DNA of 64,000 bases from Ceratodon purpureus. Its lineage: Eukaryota > Streptophyta > Bryopsida > Pseudoditrichales > Ditrichaceae. The translations under genes were made by a program, and so were the position numbers. The stretch spans positions 72,196,756 to 72,260,755 of the forward strand of contig CM026426.1 in the NCBI GenBank assembly GCA_014871385.1, given 5' to 3'. This document shows, in pieces, positions 1 through 10,683 of this stretch. A model generated the notes under the pieces. The model made no database searches, had not been told where the DNA came from, and was given only the letters and a program-made list of their open reading frames with translations. Each line of letters opens with the position of its first letter. Position 1 is the stretch's first letter.

Positions 1-1101
1 ATACCGATTTCTCCAGAGGTGGCGGTCAGGATAAGAAGCATCTGGAGTGGAAGGAGTACCCGAGGTCCCGGAATCCGGACCCCAACAATGATCATCTGTT
101 TCTACGTCGGATTCCCCTTGTTTAGACACATGGTCGTCACTGCTGATATTCATTAGAGACCTAGTCCCCAGATCCTGCTCAGACAGAGCGGAGTTGCTTT
201 CATCAATTTCTTCATCTTCGTTCCCCAAGTGAGGTTCCGTCGGCGGGCAGCCGACTGGACATGTGCCAGCCAACGCGCCGTTCACAAGTGGACATACCTT
301 GTATCCACTCCAAAGTACCAATCGCCCCACAGCACACCCGATCGTTAACACATCCGGTAACTCGCAGAAAGCAGGTGTTTCAGAGAATTCTGGATTGACG
401 GACGACACTCTCACTATTAGAAAGAAGCTGTGAGGAATCAAGAACCCCTCCCACGTTCCTTTAGGAGAGCACTCCATAATGACTCTAGCGGCTACACAAC
501 ACTTTGAGCCTCCGGATCCCTCGAGGAGCGCAACTTCCATCTACTCTGCGAGGTCCAGGAATTCTTGAACGGGCTTGACGTCTTCTACAACATCCGTCGG
601 CGGGCAGCCGACGGCGTTGATGTCATCGTCTTCCACCTCTCCGAAAGGCTTGAGGTCTGCCGCCTCCCACAATATCATGCGCCCTAAGCAGTTGCTCAAG
701 GACTTCACACCCTCATCCGGAAATGGTATATTCATTTCCATGCTGTCTGAAACCTCAATCACTTTTACCACCACCACTATAGGATCAAATTCTACAACAC
801 GTTGGATCACTGCCCTGCCTGCATAATAGAGCCCAGAATGAGTAAGGGCCACGACAACGCCCTTTTTAACCTTCCACCGCCCTGATCGGCCATTCCTTAG
901 AAACGTCTGGATCGGCTCTACTTCCATTGGATAAAAGATGAAGACCTCGTCGGCGGACAGCCGACAGGGTCGACGGGAAGTGTCCCTGCCGACGGAGTAA
1001 AATGTATCCGCCGACAACGAAGACGACTCGGCGGGCAGCCGACGCGGATCGTACGACTCGGAGTGTGCACAGAAATAGCATCCGCCGACGATGACGGACA
1101 C
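1..1101 (-). CDS. Tandem-domain protein, interrupted by TAG, runs off left edge
   Basis: One minus-strand frame is open from 1101 to the left edge except for a single TAG at 543-541. The likely start is the ATG at 927 (MEVEPIQTF), because upstream codons lie among palindromes. The TAG is followed directly by an in-frame ATG (540) that begins MEVALLEGS. The two halves resemble each other: a beta-rich stretch with (A)GRAVI or AARVI, a valine-rich strand, and GRMILW or GRLVLW, each followed by a palindrome translated as VGCPPT and an acidic tail. This is a tandem domain duplication. Function is unknown; the valine-rich strand resembles N-terminal parts of gene B and of the transposases here. The TAG may be decay, or a stop-restart (TAGATG). 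Confidence 0.55.
239..1044. repeat. E1 palindromes in the left gene
   Basis: Copies of GTCGGC-N5-GCCGAC or one-mismatch forms lie at 239-255, 596-612, 949-965 and about 1028-1044, with half sites near 1005 and 1082. Those at 239 and 596 are inside open reading frame and are translated as VGCPPT on the minus strand without breaking the frame. Confidence 0.85.
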
Positions 1102-1936
1102 GTCTGCCGACAGAAATTGCAGGGGACCTTAGTTGAGAAGCAGTATGATGTCTCTAACCTGTCCAATCAGAGACTCTTCTCAACCGTCCAATCAGAAACG
1201 ATAGACGAAGACAACAGAAACGGCAACAGAAGGTGCGGGACAGTTAAGCACATGCGGGAATAATAACGGTCCTCTCAGGAAACGTGTGCGTCAGGAGCAC
1301 TCTCAGAGGGAATCGAAAGTGCAATGACAGAAATAGAATGAAGTATGCGCATCTGACGGGGGGTTAGTTATGAATTCCCAGGAGTACAAATTGGCGCCAG
1401 AATCGAATTCAATTTTGCGCGCCTTGGACAGATCAAGATCCCATCATGGCGGCGAGATGCCCCCGCCGTCACAGAACAATGTTAGTTCATTATTACGAAT
1501 TTGAACGTGGCGATTGGAGCAGCTGTCACATCACATGCCCACGCCATCATGATTTCGTGACGGATTGAAAAAAAGTCAAAAGACGTCCCATCATCATCCT
1601 ACGTGGCGTGATGGGACGGATGTTAGGGATGACCATCCATGCATGGATGGTATGTACATAGCCATACGTCATGACCCATCGGGCGTGACGATTCAGTCTC
1701 GGGAGGTGGGGGTCTGCAGGGTATACACCCGCCACTCCCGACATTTCCTCCTCATTTCCAGCCTTCTCTTTTTCAGCTCTCTTTTGTCCTCTTCTCAGCG
1801 CTCCGTAGAGGTCGCGTCGGCTGCTAGGTTTTTCTGTGTCGGCTGCTAGGGTTGAGGGCGTCGGCTCCTTCACCTGCGCGCGTCGGCTGCTGTTTGAAGG
1901 TCATCCGCCGACGGTGAAAGGCCATCCGCCGACGCC
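1102..1936. promoter_or_regulatory. Divergent intergenic region between left gene and gene A
   Basis: About 0.8 kb separates the minus-strand left gene from the plus-strand gene A, so both promoters should lie here. No recognisable coding sequence is present. A CT-rich stretch at 1737-1800 and half-palindromes at 1815-1935 precede the gene A start and probably form its 5' UTR. No clear TATA box was identified. Confidence 0.35.
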
Positions 1937-4900
1937 ATGGCAGCCTCCGAGAGTGGGTAAGTTGTCCAGTCGGCTGTCCGCCGACGCTCCCCTTCTTGAG
2001 TCCTTCATGTTTCCATTTTCTCGCATGGGTTTGTCCCTCCCGTCGGCTGTCCGCCGACGCCACCCCTTCTTTTGTCCTTCATGTTTCCGTTTTCTCGCAT
2101 GGGTTTGTCCCTCCCGTCGGCTGTCCGCCGACGCCACTCCTTCTTTTGTCCTTCATGTTTCTGTTTTCTCGCATGGGTTTGTCCCTCCCGTCGGCTGTCC
2201 GCCGACGCCGTGACCCCTTCTTTTGCCCTTCATGTTTTGTGTTCTGTCGCATAGGGTTGTTCCTCCCGTCGGCTGACCGCCGACGCCACCCCTTTCTGAG
2301 TCCTTCATTTTTCTATTCTCTCACATGGGTTATTCCCCCCGTCGGCTGTCCGCCGATGGGGAGGGCGTGTCCATCCGCCCCGTCGGCTGTCTGCCGATGG
2401 AGTGAGAATCTGATGGTCTAATCTTGTGATTCTAATTTTGCAGGGCGAAGGTCGACTCCACCGTAAAACCAAATGGGTTACGGTGGCTCTGTGACAAGGT
2501 TGTTGATCCTGAAGTAGAAATACTCGCACGGGGCTTGAAACCGAGGGTGACATTCCTCGCTGATTCGAAGATAACGGAGTGGGGCATCACCTGGCGTGAC
2601 ACTCCCATGTCGCTGGGCTTCGTGACCAAAATAGGTCAGAAGCAAATGGCAGGTGGACCAAGATTTGAGATTATTGGTGCCAGGGAATGCGAGGATAACA
2701 ACAACGTGTGCTTGGTGTTTGCATCGGTTCCTGTCGCGGAGGGCACACCAGTGGACTGCTTCGTGGTTGTAATTCCGGTTGAGAAGTGCATGGACGGCTT
2801 GTGCTCTAAAGAAGTACAGGATGCGGCTACTTGGGGCAGGGGTGAGAACATAGCTGTTGATCAGATACTCGACGTGATTGATACGCTCGGGGACAAAGTG
2901 ATGGAAGAGAAGACGAAGAACTCGGTTAAGCCTTCAGCAAAGAAAAGAGGCGGCCGCAAGTCTGCTGTAGAAGCGGGCACTGTTACAGTCACCCCCGAGA
3001 CCGGAGAGACACAGACGACAGGGGAGTCATCGAGAAGGAAGAAGGGAAAGGCAGCGGCTGCTGAGGGCGAGGGTGGGAAGAAGAAAGGTGGGAAGAAGGA
3101 AGAGAAGAAGCAGACCGTGGCGGAAGCTCTCATGCTCGCAAACAATCTCACTTCCAAAACAAAGGACACCGACGTCTTTGCCATGTACCAGACGTTGGAG
3201 GAGGGACTTGGGCACTGCTTCCCCAACGGGCAACGTGCCCTTCCTTGTCAGATTCCATATAACAGGATACACATAGCTCCCGACGAATTTAAGTACAGAG
3301 CGATATTCAGGAAGAGGCAGGATCAGATAAGTCTTTTCTACAAAGGACTTGGAGCAATCCGGAAGAAGCCCGAGCTGTACTGCCTTCCTATGAGTGGTGA
3401 CCCCAGAGTAAAGGATCCAGTGACGGGCGAGATTAAGCTTAAAGGCTTGGAAGGACTTCTTCGACCTTGGCATGCCCTAAATATCAAGTATTCACTTACA
3501 CTGGATGACGGCACATCTAAGCTGGTACCTTGGTATGAAGATGAGGGCATCCACTGGTACATAATTGGGGGCCAGCACACGTTTGAGGCTTGTCGAGAAC
3601 TGGGAGAGAAGGAACCACTGGACTCTCCTATGCGGCAGTATTACCTTAACGAGGATATCATTCCTGTATATGCTGATAACAAGGATACCCTCATTAAGGT
3701 CTCTAACGCATTAAACATCGAGGTGAAGGATAAAGTCGCCGAAGTAAGTTTCAGGTCCCAGCTGGCGAAGATGCGCGCAAAATGGATCGAGCGGGGGAGG
3801 ATCGACAAGAAAGATGACTTCAGCGCATGGAAGGTAATTCACATCTTCCTCTTTTCCTGTTGTTTACATGTAGTTGAAAGTCGTCGGCGGACCGCCGACG
3901 CTCAAGTGGTTCTCTGTATTGTAGAAGTGGGATTTATTTATCAATGTCATTTTCTTCTTACTTGCAGGAGTTCTGCAAGGAGTACCTCAGTCCGATTCTC
4001 GGAAAGTCCCCTACGTCCCAAACCTTCAAGCTGCCCTTAGTCTTCGTGTCTGACGAAACATACAACGAGTGGCAACTGGTGTTCGACGCCTGGGAGGAGG
4101 GGAGGATCATCGGGGAGGACGGTTTGAAACCAGGATTTCCCCCAAAGCCAGCCCGCCGGGACATAACACTCAACGACATGCAGTACGTGATCGGTCTTCG
4201 GGACCACGAATGCAAGAGGCTGGCCGAGGAAATTCTGGACCTTAAAGTGTACGTCAAGGTCACTGGGAAAGAGGTGGTTCAACGGGATGGAACATCAGTG
4301 GAGAATTGGTGTAAGCATGTGAAATACGAGTATGTTGTCCGGAACGAGCTCATGTGTATTTACAGGGGCTTTGCACTGAAGAAACCAGGGACTGGAAAGC
4401 ATATTGAGTGGAGCATGGATGACTGGAATTCCCTTGAAGTCGAGAAGGGGTTCAATGATACAATGGTTAGTAATATTCGGGCTGACTTGGAAGATAGTCC
4501 TGAGGGGAAGGAGTGGCTTAAGGGACGGAATCATCCGCTCACGCCGTCGCACGGGCCAACACCAGAATTCTTCAAAGACATTGTGCAAAAGTACTGGAAG
4601 TCGGATGTGGACCAGTCTTTGCAGTCGTCTGTACAGTTCGATGTTCGGATTGCAGAGGACCTGGGTGAAGTGTGCACAGCTCTTGACGTTCGCGGAGCAT
4701 TCTCCTTCAACAAGGCGCAGTATGAGATGTTCGTGGTCTTTGGCTACGATCCAGCGGGAAAGGAGATGCCTAACATGCGACAACAACACGTTATAACTGT
4801 CGCTGAGAGGATTCACCGTGAGGTGGAGGAGGAGGTCATTCTGGATGGGGAGGTAGATACAATTAAGGTGAATAAGCTTGTCACCCCATCCTTGTGGCTA

Positions 4901-6618
4901 CTCGATGCTGAGTGTAATCACACTCTTCAAGGCGTGTCAAGGCTGACGAGTAATTCGTGGACGGTTCATACTATGTAGTACTTCCCTGATAGTTCCGCCG
5001 GGTTTCAAAGGAGTTCTTTCATTGACTCTAGACCCAAGGTTCATGTGTCCGTTATGTATCCAAAAACAACGCCCGGGGATGCATGGAATACCTTCTCGGA
5101 CTTCACTGGTTTGAAACGTCCGCTTCCTCCCTATGTGGACGAAGGAGAAGATCATCTTGGGGAGGATTGGTCAAATGGACACTGCCACGCTAGTTACTCT
5201 TTTCTCCAATCTCTTCTGGAGAAAGCGATGCAGATTGAGGACGTTCGGGTGATCAATTGCTGGGGAGGGGGGAACGTCACGGCCCTCGCTCTGGTAAGTT
5301 AATGCAGTCTCTTCTGGTGCCTTCGCTGTTTGCTCACCGATCGTCGGCGGGCAGCCGACGCTGATTGAATCCTTCGTGTTTCTTGGGTAGAAGATTTCGT
5401 TAACCGTTTCGTCTTGTTCTGCTGCAGAAAAACCATTTGACTGTAATTGAGATCGTGCGTACCAAGGAAGAGAGATACGAAGCGCACTGTCGGATTCGGA
5501 ATATGACGTTCATTCCGGGCGTTTATAACGTGCCCGTCCAAGCTCCAGTTCAGACCACGCAGTCTGGGGCCGGGCCGTCTGCCCCCGCCTCTGCTAGAGG
5601 CAGGATAGGCTCTCTCACGGCTGCCGACTTGGGTGTGAATGCGGAGGAGGCCCATTTGGTCGGAAAGGGTGGATGTATGGGTTCGGGGAAGTTTGCGGGG
5701 GTTCGCTCACACAGTTATCTGGACTCCGACGACGATGTCGACGAGGACCCACCAGATGTACCCGACCCAGACGTTGAAGATGAAGCTGGAGATGCTGAGG
5801 AACAGCCAAGAAACGAGGAGGACCAAGCTGAGGCTCGCATTCCAACTGGAGATGCAGAGGAAGAGGAGCGAGACACGGAGGACTTAGACTATGAACCAGA
5901 ACCCGACGTATCACCACTGGAAGAATCGAATCCTCGCTACGTGAACCCACCGCTGTCGCAAGTTCTACGGGAGACCGGAACTGACTCCCTCAGCTTTGGT
6001 ATTATTTCTCCTACATTTCAAGAGCAGGAGACTCCTCCCGCCGAGCCAGAACGTGATGTAGACCAGGCGGGGCGTCCAAAGAAGATGCAGGTTCCTCTAG
6101 CATCGAGGCCTGACGATGAAGTGGTTCTCCGTGTCCAGAAGCCAACCCAGGAGCCTGCAGTGAGCATTGAAGGGCATGTTCCTCCTGCTGCCGTCGGCGG
6201 GCAGCCGACGGCAGACGAGCAAACCTCATCTAACCCCTCTGCCAAGACCAAGTTGACAGGGAAGTCAATCGCATTCGTCACTCAAGGTGTGAAGGGCGCA
6301 ACTCGGATGATTGGCCCGGATGAGAACCCTCTGGTCAAGACACAATCAATGAAGAGAAGTAAGACCAATGGTACTGCGCAGGATTCCTCTCTTGTGGGTA
6401 ACTTATCCCGTGATTCCTCAGGGGTTCAGGAAGGGGAGGAGTCCTCTGGGAAGGGCAAACGGAAGGCTGCTTCGAAGAAGACTTCCTCCAAGAAGGGCAC
6501 ATCTGGGGATCTGCTCATGAGTCCCAGGAATGTGGACGCTCCAGAGGACGTTCTGTCACCTGTGCGGGCATCCAAACGGGAGCCTAGGCCGAAGAAGCAC
6601 AAAGGTGGAGGTCAGTGA
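1937..6618 (+). CDS. Gene A: ParB-like / DNA-methyltransferase-like fusion protein
   Basis: Four exons join in frame: 1937-1956 (ATG at 1937), 2444-3833, 3968-5293 and 5428-6618 (TGA). Donors (GTAAGT, GTAATT, GTAAGT) and acceptors (TTGCAG, TTGCAG, CTGCAG) are clean, giving 1,308 codons with one in-frame TAG at 4976-4978. Order: N-terminal beta-rich region; Lys-rich linker (about 155-225); a ParB/DGQHR-like domain with WYIIGGQHTFEACREL near residues 378-393; a methylase-like half with VVFGYDPAG near 731 at the DPPY position; a SAM-type motif CWGGGNVTALAL near 901-912 followed by VIEIVRTKEERY; and an acidic, NLS-rich tail. Known ParB-methylase fusions are prokaryotic or phage proteins; the fold call is by eye. 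The DPPY box is degenerate, so catalysis is doubtful. Gene B (36.3-41.6 kb) is a homologue with two introns at the same positions. Confidence 0.75.
1969..2398 (+). repeat. 74-bp tandem repeat in gene A intron 1
   Basis: Intron 1 (1957-2443) is almost filled by a minisatellite of about 73-78 bp. Each unit contains TCCTTCATGTTTC, TCGCATGGGTTTG and one palindrome. GTCGGC starts fall at 1969, 2042, 2116, 2190, 2268, 2341 and 2382, the last unit being short. Confidence 0.9.
3834..3967 (+). other. Gene A intron 2 with one palindrome
   Basis: A 134-nt GT-AG intron carries a single GTCGGC-N5-GCCGAC copy near 3885-3901. It is phase 0, and gene B has an intron at the homologous place (37718-38043). 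Confidence 0.85.
5294..5427 (+). other. Gene A intron 3, splits the SAM motif, one palindrome
   Basis: A 134-nt phase-0 intron lies between the codons for the SAM-type loop (NVTALAL) and the next strand (NHLTVIEI). A palindrome sits at 5343-5359. Gene B has an intron (39373-40032) at the same point. Confidence 0.85.
6193..6209 (+). repeat. E1 palindrome inside a gene A exon
   Basis: An exact GTCGGC-N5-GCCGAC copy lies in exon 4, in the low-complexity tail, and is translated as VGGQPT without disturbing the frame. Confidence 0.9.
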
Positions 6619-6719
6619 ATCAGGCGGTGGCCCAGTCCATCTTTTAAATGCCTGCATTGATAATTTAGTGTAGTGATCGGGCGCTAGGATTGTGTTAGAT
6701 GTTTGTACTGCCAAATATG

Positions 6720-6725
6720 AATAAA
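6720..6725 (+). terminator. Gene A poly(A) signal
   Basis: AATAAA lies 102 nt downstream of the gene A TGA and before the next palindrome-bearing gene. Confidence 0.6.
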
Positions 6726-6819
6726 TTTTTGGTAAATTCCAAGTTGTTCGCTTTCCCTTTTTTCAAATAATGTTGCTTGCAAGTCGGCTGTCCGCCGACC
6801 GTCATCCTAACCGTCACGT

Positions 6820-7620
6820 TTGTCCTCTGCTTCGTTTTCTGTCACTCCAAAGTCCGCGGACAAGGAAGTCCATGGAAAACTTCACGAAGATAGACCCAGT
6901 GCAGTTCTGGAGCAGGGACCTCCACCTCTGAATCCACTTCACATAGCCCCGGAACAGGCTGGTACTCAGGTACACGATCCAGTGCTGAAGTACTTTCTGG
7001 TTCTGAATATTAACGGCCTGCTATTAGTCCAGACGAAGCAGGGTACTAGGTGGAATACTAAACTTAGACCAGGTTTAGAGAATTTCCTAGAGTTCTGCCT
7101 GGACAATTTCGAGGTGGTCTTCTGGAGCTGCATTCAGGAAAAGAGGTTCCAGATTCTGTGGACAGCGTTGCAGCAGCGCTGTCCTCGTCTAGATGCCGAA
7201 GTGCGCTACAAGTTCGACCAGAGTTTCTGCGAGACTTGCGTACATAAGGCTAGTAGGGAGTTTTATTTGAAGAGACTCCAGACCCTCTTTGACCTCGATG
7301 ACGGGCTGAAGGGGACGGGGGCGTCTTCAATTAACACTCTCTTGGTTGATGATTCCCCTTATAAGAATGTCGCAAACACTCCTTGGAACGCTGTGCACCC
7401 TACACCATATACCTTCGAGTCGAAGGAGTCGGAAAATAAGAGGAATTATCTGCTTGGAGAATTGATTCCTTGGCTTACCAGTTTGAAAGAATCCAAACTC
7501 CCCGTGCCCGAGTACTGCCAGAAACACTCCGAATTTGGTCAGCGTCGTCTGTTTCCGGGGGATGAAGCTTATAGTCTCTTCTCTCCACACATTGATTGCC
7601 CTAAACGAAAGAGAACATAG
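6820..7620 (+). CDS. FCP1/NIF-like pseudophosphatase, copy 1
   Basis: The open frame of about 266 codons contains no methionine, so its start must come from an upstream exon; a possible acceptor is near 6850. The HAD/FCP1 (NLI-interacting factor) layout is clear: FLVLNINGLLLV at the DxDxT position, LRPGLENFLEFC, FEVVFWS and NTLLVDDSPYKNV. Both catalytic aspartates of the DxDxT loop are asparagine here, so phosphatase activity is unlikely; plant relatives with DxNGLL are known. It ends TAG TAG at 7618, with AATAAA at 7709-7714. A palindrome at 6783-6799 lies upstream and another at 7661-7677 in the 3' UTR. It is the first of three tandem paralogues and may be element cargo. Confidence 0.7.
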   Translation: MSSASFSVTPKSADKEVHGKLHEDRPSAVLEQGPPPLNPLHIAPEQAGTQVHDPVLKYFLVLNINGLLLVQTKQGTRWNTKLRPGLENFLEFCLDNFEVVFWSCIQEKRFQILWTALQQRCPRLDAEVRYKFDQSFCETCVHKASREFYLKRLQTLFDLDDGLKGTGASSINTLLVDDSPYKNVANTPWNAVHPTPYTFESKESENKRNYLLGELIPWLTSLKESKLPVPEYCQKHSEFGQRRLFPGDEAYSLFSPHIDCPKRKRT

Positions 7621-7708
7621 TAGATGTAGAAACTGTTTTAGAGAGCATGCACATGATTCAGTCGGCTGCCCGCCGATGGGATCTTCATGTATTTAGACTT
7701 TTTCAGTA

Positions 7709-7714
7709 AATAAA
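7709..7714 (+). terminator. Poly(A) signal of FCP1-like copy 1
   Basis: AATAAA lies about 90 nt after the stop and downstream of the 3' UTR palindrome. Confidence 0.55.
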
Positions 7715-7877
7715 GTTTTCCTCCTTTTAAATATATGAGAACGAAACTCAAGATCAAGACTCTGTGTTCTGTCGTGGGTGTCTTATTATGTCTCCATTTG
7801 TACACTAGAGCAAGTATGAATTGTGAGCATGCGATTGATCACCCATGTTTTCTTGGAATGTGTCCTTCATTTTTCAG

Positions 7878-8975
7878 GAGTCACTGGAGGATGAAGCTGA
7901 AATTGAAGTGCACCAGGGACCTTCCCTTCTTAGTATGCTCTTGGAGGAGTACCCAACATCTCCTGATGGTGATGCTCACAAAGAAGAGTCTCCGGGAGCG
8001 GAAGCCGAGAATGAAAGTGATGGGGAGGACGAGTACGACTATCCAGTCGGCGGGCCGCCGACGCTGTCTGCTGCACATAGCTCTGGCCGGTGTGCGATGG
8101 CTTCCACCTCGTTCGTCGAGACCAACGTCGCGATCCCGCGCACCGGTTCCCCGCGCGATGATTCCGTCAGTGTCAGCACTGATATTATTGCGCGTAATAT
8201 TGAGGTACCTCTCCAACGATACTACCTTGTCCTTGATATTAAGGGATTGCTCATCGCGGAGCACCACGGGTATATCGGTGATGACCAGAAGACAAAAATT
8301 CATATCCGGGCTAGACCAGGACTTCTTTCATTTCTAGAGTTCTGCACGGCGAATTTCGAGGTAGTCTTTTGGTCCACGGTTTCTGAAAAGAATCTCGATC
8401 GTCACTTCCAGAAGCTGTTAGCCATTCATCCTTTGCTCAGGAGCAATTACAGACGCCTTCCAGGATTCTGGTGTGATATCTCAACAAGGACTAATCCGAA
8501 TGGGAAACGGGAGTACTTGTTGAAGCGTCTGGATAGACTTTTCTGCGACACTAGGCTACTGGCTCGATCAGGTGCCACTGTCTAGAATACCCTACTGGTA
8601 GACGACCGCCCTTATAGGAATGTACTTAATCATCCATTTAGCGCTGTCCATCCTAATTCTTTTTTCTGGGACTCTGCAGAGTGCAAAGAACCTCAACCCA
8701 CCCCCAGTCCCTATTTAACTAGGGTAGTTACACCATTCCTTGCAGGACTTAAGCAGTCTGGATTGGATGTCCAAGAGTATTGTAGGAAGAATTCTAGCGT
8801 GGGGAAGCCACGTCTTTTTCCAGGATCTCGCAAATACCAGAAGTATAGGGAGGTTATTCCTTCTCATGCATGCGGGTTTGACGTCCCGGGTGATCCTGGA
8901 TCTTGGTTTGTGAATTTACCTTGTCCTCCGGAGGCCCCTGGTAGTTCCATCATCGGCGGGCAGCCGACTGATTAG
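7878..8975 (+). CDS. FCP1/NIF-like pseudophosphatase, copy 2, with in-frame TAG
   Basis: The exon starts after TTTTTCAG at 7877. An acidic lead includes a palindrome (8045-8061) read as VGGPPT. The HAD core follows: YYLVLDIKGLLIA (first Asp kept, second replaced by Lys), ARPGLLSFLEFC, FEVVFWS, then TAG at 8583-8585 directly before NTLLVDDRPYRNV. The frame stays open to TAG at 8973, just after another palindrome translated as IIGGQPTD. Apart from the internal stop the domain is complete and closely matches copy 1, including the C-terminal EYCxK and RLFPG motifs. It is probably decaying, or needs readthrough. Confidence 0.65.
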
Positions 8976-9284
8976 AGCCTATATCAGCGGCGCCACTAGT
9001 TTTAAAAATCACATATGATACTCTGCACTCTTTAGTTTAACAAGCTAAGACTGTTCCCTTTCTGAACTTCCCTGCACCACACAATTGTTTCCAGTGCTGC
9101 AATTCGGTACTTCTTTTTGTAGATGCATGCATGGCATTTCACTTGCTGCACATTTACCTTTGAGGTTTCTTCAATGCATCGTTTTGTTGGCGGGTCGCCG
9201 ACGACTTTGAATGTAGTCCATTTCTTTCATATACTTCGTCCTGTTCCTTGATTTCCTTCACTGATTGCATTTCATATTCTTCAG

Positions 9285-9948
9285 GGTTCCTCGTTTTATT
9301 TCAAATGCCTTCACGGTCCACCTCATCATGTCAAGAAATGTATTGTCCTATGCGTCAATGGCCTTCTCTGCTATGTGGATCCCAGGATAGAGGCTTTGCC
9401 ATGGGATACGCATCGGAATGTAGTGAAGCGCCCAGGTTTGAAGAAGCTTTTCGACATGCTTTTCTTGCATTTCCATGTTGGTCTGTGGTCGAAGATGCCC
9501 TTGGGAGAACTGAAGCCTTTACTCACACATATTCTGCCGGCCGGTGTAATGGAGAGGCTGTCCTTCGTGTATAGCAGAAGTGACCTTATCGACCGGGAGA
9601 ATTTCCCCTGGAGTTATAAGACGTTAGGTCAAGTTTGCTCCAAGGTACAGTCTAGAAACGTCTGCAAACTAGATCAGGTGCTATTTGTGGATGTTGACCC
9701 GAGGTCATTGAGGAGGACACCAAACTGTATGTGCTACATTCCTTGGCCTTTTCAGGGTCATCTAAACTTTCCGAACGATGACGGCGTTATACCTAACATT
9801 GCTACAGATATCCTTCCTCTGGTTTATCCCTTGCACAAGTTCGGATCTGTACCGGAGTATATGGCGCAGGCGTGTAGGCCGGGGCAAGTGCACTGGGCAA
9901 TTGAAGCTGCGAGAAAGTTTGGACGTGCACGAGTGGACTGGACTGAAG
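9285..9948 (+). CDS. FCP1/NIF-like pseudophosphatase, copy 3, truncated
   Basis: The exon begins after ATTCTTCAG at 9284. It encodes CIVLCVNGLLCYV (Cys and Asn replace the DxDxT aspartates), KRPGLKKLFDMLF, FHVGLWSK and VLFVDVDPRSLRR. It is more divergent than copies 1 and 2. The frame runs straight into the 735-bp TIR element at 9949, so its last codons belong to that element and the natural 3' end is lost or displaced. The intron before it carries a diverged palindrome near 9187-9204. Confidence 0.6.
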
Positions 9949-10683
9949 GGGGAGAGCACAATAAAGTGGACCACAAAGTGCAAAATGTGACCACCAACAA
10001 GTGAATATGAAGTGTGCTGTTTTTTAAGGCTCAAAGCTGATTTTGAGCATTTTGGTGTAGTTTTTGAGCATTTTAGTCACTTTTTAGGGTGTCATAAGGT
10101 ATCTTATATACATCTTTATAAAAAGAATATCTTCAATTGAAACTTAATTTGAAGTCAATGTAAAATGTCCATTTTTAATTTAATTATTTTTCACTTTTTT
10201 TTTCCCCAAGAACTCACAGTCTTCAGGAACATCCGGAAAGAATATTGAAATTTTGAAAAAGATAAATTAAAGAGCCCCAAAAGTTTCGTCGAAAACACTG
10301 TCCTGAAAACGTCGGAACGACACTTTTAGTCCATCCGAGGTTCCAAAGTACTGAAACAGGTACATTTATATAACCCTATTTCAAAAGCGGGGTGCCTAGC
10401 GAAATTAAAAGTGATATCGGACAAAACCCTAAACCGTTCTGTTCACTTTTCGAAACGAGTCAGTTCACTTTGTCCGAGTTCGACATCTCCGTTTTCCATG
10501 TTAAACTCCATGTCTTCTCCCGCCACTTTGGAACGTTGAAGTCCATCAAGTCTATTTTCGGTATTCCAAACTTAATCTTGCATCGACATAACGTAGATCC
10601 CACTTTCCCTAGTGTTTACGGAAGGGGCTGAAATTGGTGAAAAGATAAGCACTTTTTTGGTCCACTTTATTGTGCTTCCCCCC
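9949..10683 (+). mobile_element. 735-bp non-autonomous TIR element, copy 1
   Basis: The ends are G-rich inverted repeats containing AGCACAATAAAGTGGACCA. Length and sequence match copy 2 (42081-42815, opposite orientation) almost base for base. A 79-codon ORF inside differs by one residue between the copies, but no transposase is encoded. Flanks TGAAG and TTGGA do not form the 5-bp duplication seen at the other two copies. It lies exactly between the truncated third FCP1-like gene and the truncated last exon of gene C'. Confidence 0.85.

Larger units (their letters stand above)
1..9948. mobile_element. Element E1: palindrome-rich block with ParB/methylase-like gene A
   Basis: The block is defined by the palindrome GTCGGC-N5-GCCGAC, which recurs about 20 times between 239 and 9204 and is not found elsewhere in the window. 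It contains a minus-strand tandem-domain gene at the left edge, gene A in head-to-head orientation, and three FCP1-like genes in tandem. The right limit is the 735-bp TIR element, where the third FCP1-like reading frame stops. The left end lies outside the window and no terminal repeats were found. That this is one transposable element is inferred from the shared repeat and from the similar make-up of E4; it could also be a host locus invaded by the repeat. Confidence 0.5.

Noticed and set aside
575-826. Plus-strand ORFs over the left gene
   Set aside because: Shadows of the minus-strand tandem-domain frame, which shows internal duplication and runs to the window edge.
1836-2421. Plus-strand ORFs through the gene A intron 1 repeats
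   Set aside because: They are frame-open by virtue of the 74-bp repeat; splice sites and the in-frame exon join show this is intron.
6783-6860. ATG start for FCP1-like copy 1
   Set aside because: The open frame has no methionine; the start must be in an upstream exon that I could not place.
10392-10631. 79-codon ORF in the 735-bp element (also at 42133-42372 minus)
   Set aside because: Preserved only because the two element copies are almost identical; copy 3 lacks it and no domain is visible.
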